22,703 nucleotides of DNA from an uncultured Bacilli bacterium (lineage in GTDB: Bacteria > Bacillota_I > Bacilli_A > RF39 > UBA660): positions 1-22,703 of the forward strand of contig CAJUGE010000066.1 of the NCBI GenBank assembly GCA_910586295.1. The letters run 5' to 3'. The translations under genes and the position numbers were made by a program. Of the stretch, positions 15,383 to 21,752 are shown in pieces; position 1 is the stretch's first letter, and every line of letters begins with the position of its first letter. The notes under the pieces are model-generated. The model had not been told where the DNA came from, made no database searches, and saw only the letters and a program-made list of their open reading frames with translations.

Positions 15383-16579
15383 ATGAAATGTACATTAATG
15401 AACAAAAATACTGAGATATTATCAGCTGAATATAACCCAGTTTCGAAATTCTTTGACATTATATACGAAGTAAAAAATATTGATTATGCACCTTATATTT
15501 TAAAAAAATTCTATGAAGAAGGTGACTTTAATAATAATTCGTTTAGAACAAATCTAAGTGACTGGTTTAGAGGGAGAGGTATACCTTCTTGGAGAGATAA
15601 GTTAGATTTGCTTTTACATAGACTTAATATTTATACGCCAGATGAACTTTTAGATAAAGCATTTGGACTTTCTTTGTCTGACCAATATTGGATAAAGCCA
15701 TTTGATAGTGATATCTCTTATGATGATATTAACTTCTTTGATCATGATTTTGATTATTCTGAGTTCTTAAGTGCTTCACTTTCGTTAAATAGTGAGAAAA
15801 TTCAAAAAGAGGCATCATTAAAAACACCTAACAATACTACAGATGGAATGCTGAGAAAAGCATGGATAATTGAAGATGATGTAAGATATTTACTAAAAGG
15901 TGTATATAGAAATGAAATACTTCAACCATTTAATGAAGTTCTTGCAACAGAAATCTGCAAGCGTCTAGATTTTAATCATGTACCTTATACTTTAGATATA
16001 TATAAAGATACAGTAGTATCAAAATGTCCTTGCTTCATAAATAAAGACACAGAACTTATAACAGCTCAACAAATTAGAAATGATATGAATAGGCATGATA
16101 ATAAAGAAGATTATGAAGAATATATAAAAAAACTAGAGAGTAATGGAATAGAAAATGCTAGAGTTAAATTAGAAAATATGTATATTCTGGACTTTCTAAT
16201 TATGAATGAAGATAGACACTTAAATAACTTTGGAATAATAAGAGATGTTAACACGCTAAAATGGCTTGATTTAACGCCTATCTTTGATAATGGAATGGCT
16301 CTTAATATTCCTTATTATGATGAAGAAGAAGTGATTATTTCTGGTAATGGTAGATTATTCTACGAAGTGAAGCCATTTGATGAAATTATTAAAATTGTTA
16401 AAGATATTACAAGAATAGATGTAACGAAGTTAGATGGCATTCCTGAATATTTTGATAAGTTACTACATGAATATCAACATCTTACACATATAAGTGACTC
16501 TAGAATTAATAAATTATGTATTTTATTAGAAAGACAAATAAATAAATTACAAGTAATAATAGAAAAGGCTAAGAGTTAG
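15383..16579 (+). CDS. HipA-like kinase-fold protein
   Basis: This 398-residue protein has the HipA/PI4K-type kinase core. Visible motifs: a loop TTDGMLRKAW (152-161), Lys172 in YLLKGVYRN as the likely ATP-binding Lys, Glu190 in NEVLATEICKRL, a catalytic segment LDFLIMNEDRHLNNFG with Asp277 and Asn281/282, and a metal-binding TPIFDNG with Asp302. The N-terminal 130 residues include NLSDWFRGRGIPSWRDKLD, a region seen in related proteins of gut Bacillota as far as I recall. HipA itself phosphorylates glutamyl-tRNA synthetase and acts with HipB; no HipB gene is adjacent, so a toxin role is not shown. A GTAGG binding site precedes the ATG. It has its own promoter after the array. Confidence 0.85.
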   Translation: MKCTLMNKNTEILSAEYNPVSKFFDIIYEVKNIDYAPYILKKFYEEGDFNNNSFRTNLSDWFRGRGIPSWRDKLDLLLHRLNIYTPDELLDKAFGLSLSDQYWIKPFDSDISYDDINFFDHDFDYSEFLSASLSLNSEKIQKEASLKTPNNTTDGMLRKAWIIEDDVRYLLKGVYRNEILQPFNEVLATEICKRLDFNHVPYTLDIYKDTVVSKCPCFINKDTELITAQQIRNDMNRHDNKEDYEEYIKKLESNGIENARVKLENMYILDFLIMNEDRHLNNFGIIRDVNTLKWLDLTPIFDNGMALNIPYYDEEEVIISGNGRLFYEVKPFDEIIKIVKDITRIDVTKLDGIPEYFDKLLHEYQHLTHISDSRINKLCILLERQINKLQVIIEKAKS

Positions 16580-16641
16580 TCTATGTGATATAATATGAAT
16601 AACAAGAGGGAGTTTTTGAAGTAGAACAAAAGATAAATTTA

Positions 16642-16650
16642 TGCTATAAT
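16642..16650 (+). promoter_or_regulatory. extended -10 promoter giving a leaderless mRNA
   Basis: TGC TATAAT at 16642-16650 is a consensus extended -10; there is no good -35. Transcription would start at about 16656-16658, on or next to the GTG/ATG start codons at 16657, 16660 and 16666. Another TATAAT with TG lies at 16589-16594, with no gene start near it. Confidence 0.5.
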
Positions 16651-16659
16651 CTATTTGTG

Positions 16660-17355
16660 ATGAATATGAAAATAAAGATTTTAGGAACAAGTTATGATGA
16701 TTTCAGCTTGATAATTAATGAACACATAATAGTTAATTTAGGAAAGGAATGTGTCAATAAACTACTTAAAGATGGTTATGACTTAACTAAAATAGATACA
16801 GTAATATTTACTAATATGAAGCAATTTTCAATTTTGGATTATCCAATCTTTTTAGTTAGTTTAGATAAGCTAGGAGTAAGACATAGGATAAATGTATATA
16901 TACCTAAAAATGAAAAACAAAAATTGAGTGATTATCTCCACAACGTTTATGATACATACTTTGATGCTTATATAGAAGAATATTTTGTTTTTACTGAAAT
17001 ATATGATAAGTTACTTATAAATGATTCTACTGATACATATAAATTCTTACAAACTAGTACTACTAATTATGGGGTTATAATAAACGATAAATTAGGATTT
17101 ACTGGCTTTGCAGATATTTCAAATAGTGTTAAAGAAATTTATAAGAAAAGTGACTTAATTATAGTAGACTGTTCTTTACATGAGGGAAATACTGAACATA
17201 TGGGTTTAGATGATTTAGTAGTATTAACTAGTGAATTTCCTGGAGTTAAAGTTATTCCAATCTTTATAAATGATGAAATTATAGAAGAATTAAAAAAGTT
17301 AAATATAAATAATGTAATAATAATTAAAAATTCATATACATTATACTTGAATTAA
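16660..17355 (+). CDS. Metallo-beta-lactamase-fold protein lacking metal ligands
   Basis: The protein (231 residues from this ATG) keeps the outline of small metallo-beta-lactamase-fold hydrolases: MKIKILGTSYDDFSLIIN, then a DTVIFTN strand where the THxHxDH motif belongs, DYPIFLVSLDKLG, and late in the chain IIVDCSLHEGNTEHMGLDDL and VIPIFINDE. The metal-binding residues are lost: T51 is followed by Asn52, Lys54, Phe56 and Ser57 in place of His, His, Asp and His; the SGD motif reads TGF; the final His is Phe202. Only His180 in EHMG remains. It should be catalytically inactive, perhaps a binding or structural protein. There is no Shine-Dalgarno. It follows the HipA-like gene by about 80 bases. 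Confidence 0.75.
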   Translation: MNMKIKILGTSYDDFSLIINEHIIVNLGKECVNKLLKDGYDLTKIDTVIFTNMKQFSILDYPIFLVSLDKLGVRHRINVYIPKNEKQKLSDYLHNVYDTYFDAYIEEYFVFTEIYDKLLINDSTDTYKFLQTSTTNYGVIINDKLGFTGFADISNSVKEIYKKSDLIIVDCSLHEGNTEHMGLDDLVVLTSEFPGVKVIPIFINDEIIEELKKLNINNVIIIKNSYTLYLN

Positions 17356-17358
17356 TAA

Positions 17359-17386
17359 AAGTGAGTCAAAAGGCTCACTTATTTTC
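17359..17386. terminator. bidirectional rho-independent terminator
   Basis: AAGTGAGTC (17359-17367) pairs with GGCTCACTT (17372-17380), nine pairs with one G-T, around AAAA. It has T-rich sequence after it on the plus strand and TTTTATTAAT on the minus strand, so it can end both the MBL-fold gene and the converging regulator gene. Confidence 0.8.
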
Positions 17387-17452
17387 TATATTGCAAGTAT
17401 AAATAAATATATTTTTTATCATAATATAATTAGATGACAAGAATTTATAAAA

Positions 17453-17971
17453 TTAATTTTTTATTACTACCTTTTCATCGGTATTAGTTTTTGTATTCCA
17501 TTCTACAATACTTTTTTCATGAGGTTTAGTTTCATCGGTTAAACCTATTATATAGTCTATACTAGTATTAAAATAATTTGCAAAAGTATGTAGTAATTGA
17601 ATATTTAAAGATCGTGATTTATTCTCATATTGAATATAAGTCCTTAAAGGCATCACTAAATCTAATGCTATATCTTTTTGAGTTTTATAAACATTACTTC
17701 TAAGGTGTTTTAATCTATTATAATTACCTATACAATTTAAATTGTTTTGTTTGTAATTGAGTCTGTTATCAGTTCTATACAAAATATAATCTACACTTTT
17801 ATTATAAAACTTAGAAATTTTTCTTAAGTTGTCATTAGAAATATTATAACGCTCTGTTTCATATTGAGAATATATTTCTCTTGAAATATTAAGAATAAGA
17901 CTTATATCTTTTTGTTTTAAATCATTGTCTTCTCTTAATTCTTTAAGTCTGTTTATGATACCACCATTAAT
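17453..17971 (-). CDS. Tandem double-XRE regulator without a standard start codon
   Basis: The minus strand is open from about 18019 to the stop at 17453. It encodes two consecutive XRE-type helix-turn-helix domains: INRLKELREDNDLKQKDISLILN to YILYRTD (17956-17768) and YNRLKHLRSNVYKTQKDIALDLV to YIIGLTDE (about 17726-17540), clearly copies of each other. A hydrophilic tail of about 25 residues follows. No ATG or GTG is in frame before domain 1; the only usual start is a TTG at 17782, which would delete domain 1 and has no binding site. I give the ATT at 17971 as nominal start (172 residues). An out-of-frame ATG at 17967 encodes only four codons. It may use a rare start, or be frameshifted. 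It probably controls the divergent surface-protein gene. Confidence 0.6.
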   Translation of the reverse strand: MNGGIINRLKELREDNDLKQKDISLILNISREIYSQYETERYNISNDNLRKISKFYNKSVDYILYRTDNRLNYKQNNLNCIGNYNRLKHLRSNVYKTQKDIALDLVMPLRTYIQYENKSRSLNIQLLHTFANYFNTSIDYIIGLTDETKPHEKSIVEWNTKTNTDEKVVIKN

Positions 17972-17974
17972 ATT

Positions 17975-18003
17975 ATTATATATCTTAAAAGTAGAGATTG
18001 AAA
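17975..18003 (-). promoter_or_regulatory. promoter of the double-XRE regulator
   Basis: On the minus strand TTTCAA (18003-17998) and TATAAT (17980-17975) are 17 bases apart. The -35 box is the same six bases as the -35 of the divergent surface-protein promoter. Transcription would start near 17968, at the out-of-frame ATG. Confidence 0.5.
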
Positions 18004-18026
18004 AACGGTGGCAATTGAGTTATAAT
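17998..18026 (+). promoter_or_regulatory. sigma-A promoter of the surface-protein gene
   Basis: TTGAAA at 17998-18003, a 17-base spacer and TATAAT at 18021-18026. It overlaps the regulator promoter face to back, so a protein bound here would affect both genes. Confidence 0.75.
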
Positions 18027-18059
18027 GTTGATGTAAGGGTAGTAAGAAAGGGTGAGTAA

Positions 18060-21000
18060 GTGAAAAAGAAATTTTTGTTAGGAATGCTTGGAACAGCATT
18101 ACTACTCTTAACGGTAGGAGTGACATATTCTTATTTTACAGGAATGGTCACAGGAGAAGGTAAAAAATTAACAGTCACATCTACAGAGCTTAAAATATTG
18201 TTTGTAGATGATAGTAGTTTGGCTGATAGTGAAATAATACCAGGCTGGAGTGAAAGTAAGTCATTTTCAGTTAAGAATGAAAGTAAAGAAGATTTTAATT
18301 ATAATATAGTATTTGAGAACTTAGTAAATACATTTGTAACAGAAGGTTTTTTACAGTATAAGATAACAAGTACTAGTGGATATAATATGGAAGGATATTT
18401 AGATATACCAAAAAGTAGTAGTCCACAAGATGTAGTGCTTGCTTATGATATAGATATAGAAGTGGGTGCTACACATGAGTATACTATAGAGTTTGTTTAT
18501 CATAATAGTGATACTGTTGACCAAAGTGAAGATATGGGTAAGATATTTGAAGGAAATCTAGCAATTACTGAAGGAACAGTAAATCCAGATATAAAGTATA
18601 CAGTTATAATGAATAGTGAAAATGGAAGTATAACACCAACAAGTGCAGAATCAATAAAGAAAGGTAGTTTAGAATTTAATGTGACACCAAATACTGGATA
18701 TGATGTAACAAGTATGAGTGTATCATGTAGTCCAGTGGCTAATACAACTATAGTAGATAATTTAATAAGAGTAAATGATATAAGACAAGATCATGAGTGT
18801 ACAGTAAGTTTTGATAAGACAAGATATACAGTAGATATAGAAGTAATAAATGGAAGTAGTGATGCATTAAATAAAGTTATTGAGTATGGAGGAAGTGGAA
18901 GTACTACTATAACGCCTAATTATGGTTATACATTAGAAGGAGCTAGTGTGACAGGAACAGGATGTAGTATAAGTGGTGATACACTTACTATATCAAATGT
19001 AACAAGTAATGGAAAATGTACAGTAACATTAGCAAAAGCAAAATATCAAGTGGAACTTGTAGGAACAGGAATAGGAACAAGTAATAGTCCACAAGAAGTA
19101 GAATATGAAGGAACAGCAATAATAAACTTTACATTAGTAGATGGATATGAGTTAGGAAATTCATCAATAAATTGTGATAATGAAGCAGTTCCAAGTATAA
19201 GTGGAAGTGTATTAACAGTAAGTAATGTAACAGCTAATACAACATGTACATTAAGTCCAGTACTAAAAAGTTATGATGTAACACTAAAAGTAACAGGAGG
19301 AACACCAACAAGTGAAGTAAAAACAGTAAGTCATGGAGGAAGTACAACATTTAGTATAAGTGCAAGTACAGGATACAATTTAACAAGTCCAACAATAAGT
19401 TGTACAGGAAGTGCAGGAAAGAGTATAAGTGGAAGTACAGTAACGATAAGTAATGTAACAGCAAGTCAAACATGTACAGTAACATTAAAGAAAAAGACAT
19501 ATACAGTAAGTGTAAGTAGTAATAATACATCATATGGAACAGTGAGTCCAACAAGCAGTACAGTAAGTCATGGAGATAATTTAAAGATAACATTAACAGA
19601 AAAAGGTGGAGCTAAGTATAAGAGTGATGATTGTGGAGGAACAGTAAGTGGAAATATATTAACAATATCAAATATAACAGAAAGTAAGAGTTGTACAGTA
19701 ACGTTTGCTATAGAAACAATTTCTCTCGCAGATGCAATACTTAGAGATAATGTTAATCAAGGGGATAGAACAGACTTTAGTGTTAAGTTGGATAGTGATA
19801 CTACTGGTAAAGTCTTTTCTACAACGAAAACCTCTAATAGCAATAAGGTATATTACTATGCAGGCAATACAACTAATAATTGGGTTAAATTTGCAAATTT
19901 ATATTGGCGTATAATAAGAACAGATGAAAATGGAGGTGTGAGGCTTTTATATGTGGGAGAATCTCCTAATACAACACAAGGATTTATTGACAATACTAAT
20001 TATCAATTTAACTCAGAATCTTCTACAGCATATGTAGGCTTTATGTATGGTTCATATGGGGATTTGGCTAATAACAGGAAGAATGAAAACAACTCAATTG
20101 CGAAAAAAAAGTTGGATGCTTGGTACTTAAATAATATATTTAATAAGAATGATGGTAAAATCTCTTATAAATATTATCTTAGTAATGATGCAGAATTTTG
20201 TAACGATAGAGCTGGAGAAGGATACTTAAAAGATGGACTGATGTATTATGCAGGCTATAAAAGATTAGTAGATGCAAAAGCTCCTACTTATAAATGTGGT
20301 GGTAATACAAGTGGTGGATATTATTCTGACTACAGCGCAAATGATAGATTTTCAGCAAAAAATTTCTTAGTACATTCAATTGGATTAATAACAGCAGATG
20401 AAATAGCTTTAGCAGGTGGAGTATATAACGTTGACAGCAATAACGTTTGGTATAATCTAAACGCTAAAGGTGAGAGTGTTACAGGAAATAATTCGTGGTG
20501 GACAATGACGCCGTTTAGAACAGATGGTTATGGAGCTCCTAGAAATTATGTTATTTCTAATACAGGAAAATTAGGATACGAATATAACTTTAGCGAACAT
20601 GCAATTAGACCAGTTATAACTTTAAATTCCGAAGTCCTAACTTTTAAAGGTAATGGCACTAGTGAGGCTCCATATGAAGTGCTTTATGAAAAAGAAGTAA
20701 GTTCTACATTAGCAAATACAATAAAGACAGTATATCCACCAAAAAATGGAAGAACAGATTTTACAAAGATAGATAATGACGTGCCTAATTTATATACAGA
20801 TACAGACGACCAAGGAACAACATATTACTTTAGTGGGAATGGAAGTGGCATGAATAACTGGGTAAGTTTTGCAGGGGCAAAATGGAGAATAATTCGTATC
20901 AATGGAAATGGAAGTGTAAGACTACTATATGCGGGAAGCGGAAGTACAGATGGATATATAGGAAGTTCACAAGCATATAACACATCAAAAGACCATCCAG

Positions 21001-21611
21001 CATACGTAGGATGGAAGTATACAGTAGGAAATGAACTAGCAATAAATAGAAAAAATGGAACAGTAAGTAATGCATATAGTACAGTGGAAAGTTGGTATAC
21101 AACTAATATAACAAATGCCGGATTAACAAATTATGTAGATACAGAAGCAATATATTGTAATGATAGAAGTCTGTCCGAAGGGGAGTTATATAGTATAAGT
21201 AGTGCATTCAATTATGCGGTAAGAGATAGATTAGAATTTGAAAAAGCACCAGCGTTTAAGTGCAGTGATATAAACGACAGATTCTACAGTTTTGGTCTTA
21301 TGACAGCAGATGAATTAGTGTTCGCGGGTGGAGTTGTTGCTGTGAATAATCCGTCAGCTTATTATTACTTAAATGCAAGCGGAGGATCTTCAACAGGAAG
21401 TAATAGCTGGTGGACAATGAGCCCGTCTTTATTTAATGGGAGAAGTAGTCAGATATTTGACGTAGGTGGTTCGGGGCATCCTGGATTTTTGGGAGGTGGC
21501 GGTACTGTCAATCTCGTTGGCGTCGTTCGTCCAGTAGTGTCTCTTAAATCTAGTGTGCTAGTAACTGGAGGAAGTGGAACAGGAAGCGATCCTTATACGC
21601 TCACCTTATAA
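18060..21611 (+). CDS. Large exported repeat protein with duplicated C-terminal module
   Basis: This 1183-residue surface or secreted protein starts at a GTG with AAAGGG eight bases upstream. Its N-terminus, MKKKFLLGMLGTALLLLTVG then VTYSYFT, resembles SipW-dependent TasA/camelysin-type signal regions; residues 30-175 are beta-rich. Five beta repeats of about 75 residues follow (about 179-550), each with GY...C...SGxxLTISNVTxxxxCTV. Two modules of about 300 residues then form the C-terminus (about 552-876 and 877-1183), each with WRIIR, RLLY.G, CNDR, TADE, NSWWTM.P and RPV..L. The function is likely adhesion or ligand binding. There is no LPxTG motif or C-terminal anchor helix. The last module contains a segment of unusual composition described separately. 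Confidence 0.85.
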   Translation: MKKKFLLGMLGTALLLLTVGVTYSYFTGMVTGEGKKLTVTSTELKILFVDDSSLADSEIIPGWSESKSFSVKNESKEDFNYNIVFENLVNTFVTEGFLQYKITSTSGYNMEGYLDIPKSSSPQDVVLAYDIDIEVGATHEYTIEFVYHNSDTVDQSEDMGKIFEGNLAITEGTVNPDIKYTVIMNSENGSITPTSAESIKKGSLEFNVTPNTGYDVTSMSVSCSPVANTTIVDNLIRVNDIRQDHECTVSFDKTRYTVDIEVINGSSDALNKVIEYGGSGSTTITPNYGYTLEGASVTGTGCSISGDTLTISNVTSNGKCTVTLAKAKYQVELVGTGIGTSNSPQEVEYEGTAIINFTLVDGYELGNSSINCDNEAVPSISGSVLTVSNVTANTTCTLSPVLKSYDVTLKVTGGTPTSEVKTVSHGGSTTFSISASTGYNLTSPTISCTGSAGKSISGSTVTISNVTASQTCTVTLKKKTYTVSVSSNNTSYGTVSPTSSTVSHGDNLKITLTEKGGAKYKSDDCGGTVSGNILTISNITESKSCTVTFAIETISLADAILRDNVNQGDRTDFSVKLDSDTTGKVFSTTKTSNSNKVYYYAGNTTNNWVKFANLYWRIIRTDENGGVRLLYVGESPNTTQGFIDNTNYQFNSESSTAYVGFMYGSYGDLANNRKNENNSIAKKKLDAWYLNNIFNKNDGKISYKYYLSNDAEFCNDRAGEGYLKDGLMYYAGYKRLVDAKAPTYKCGGNTSGGYYSDYSANDRFSAKNFLVHSIGLITADEIALAGGVYNVDSNNVWYNLNAKGESVTGNNSWWTMTPFRTDGYGAPRNYVISNTGKLGYEYNFSEHAIRPVITLNSEVLTFKGNGTSEAPYEVLYEKEVSSTLANTIKTVYPPKNGRTDFTKIDNDVPNLYTDTDDQGTTYYFSGNGSGMNNWVSFAGAKWRIIRINGNGSVRLLYAGSGSTDGYIGSSQAYNTSKDHPAYVGWKYTVGNELAINRKNGTVSNAYSTVESWYTTNITNAGLTNYVDTEAIYCNDRSLSEGELYSISSAFNYAVRDRLEFEKAPAFKCSDINDRFYSFGLMTADELVFAGGVVAVNNPSAYYYLNASGGSSTGSNSWWTMSPSLFNGRSSQIFDVGGSGHPGFLGGGGTVNLVGVVRPVVSLKSSVLVTGGSGTGSDPYTLTL
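18594..19710 (+). repeat. five tandem beta-type repeats in the surface protein
   Basis: Units begin at the Tyr codons near 18597, 18825, 19044, 19272 and 19500. Each is about 75 codons with a central GY or G...Y, a paired Cys pattern and a TISNVT...CTV end. They resemble divergent InlB-type B-repeats. Codon choice is very narrow (AGT, ACA, GTA, GGA), which explains the open but meaningless frames on the other strand. Confidence 0.75.
19714..21611 (+). repeat. two copies of a C-terminal binding module
   Basis: Copy 1 is about 19714-20690, copy 2 about 20700-21611. Shared landmarks in order: NNWVKFANLYWRIIR / NNWVSFAGAKWRIIR, GxVRLLYxG, an AYVGxxY motif, LxxWYxxNI, a xxxCNDR motif, KAPxxKC, GLxTADExxxAGGV, YYLNAxGxS.TGxNSWWTMxP, and IRPVITL / VRPVVSL followed by GTxxxPY. 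They resemble DUF6273-type domains; this is from memory. The end part differs strongly between copies. Confidence 0.75.
21420..21560 (+). other. Candidate variable region of a diversity-generating retroelement
   Basis: Codons 1121-1162 lie between NSWWTM and RPVVSL at the extreme 3' end of the surface-protein gene. In 21459-21530 only 8 of 72 bases are adenine, 41 of 72 are G or C, and 18 of 24 codons end in T or C, with GTC, CTC, GGC and CGT that are rare in the window. In DGRs, template adenines, often in AAY codons, are replaced at random, which leaves this adenine-poor NNY pattern at the 3' end of a ligand-binding domain. No template repeat or reverse transcriptase is in the window, so this is inference. 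Confidence 0.5.
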
Positions 21612-21644
21612 CCGGACAGTTTTGATAAAATGCCCATAAACAAA

Positions 21645-21671
21645 AGAAAAAAAGACGTAAATCTTCGTCCG
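21645..21671 (-). terminator. terminator of the transposase gene
   Basis: On the minus strand GGACG, an eight-base loop AAGATTTA and CGTCT form a short stem followed by TTTTTTT C TTTT. It ends the transposase transcript about 80 bases after its stop. Confidence 0.5.
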
Positions 21672-21752
21672 GTAAGTACTCATTTGTTAAAAATATGTAG
21701 TTTATTACATACAAAAACAGATTTTATAAGAAATTATAAAATTTAATAAAGA

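Noticed and set aside
17453..17782. Single-HTH protein starting at the TTG at 17782
   Set aside because: The frame continues upstream through a second complete HTH domain and the TTG has no ribosome binding site, so the short form is probably not the original gene.
15383..17971. Classical HipBA toxin-antitoxin pair formed by the kinase and the XRE regulator
   Set aside because: The two genes are almost 900 bases apart, converge, and are separated by the MBL-fold gene and a terminator; the regulator is better explained by its shared promoter region with the surface-protein gene.
19351..19593. Open reading frame of 80 codons on the minus strand
   Set aside because: It mirrors the biased AGT/ACA/GTA codons of the surface-protein repeats, giving a Leu/Tyr/Ser-rich nonsense product.
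18594..19710. CRISPR-like or short DNA tandem repeat
   Set aside because: The repetition is at protein level with about 225-base units and varied DNA; there are no spacers or constant short repeats.
20899..21102. Open reading frame of 67 codons on the minus strand
   Set aside because: Shadow of the surface-protein coding region; low-complexity product, no ribosome binding site.
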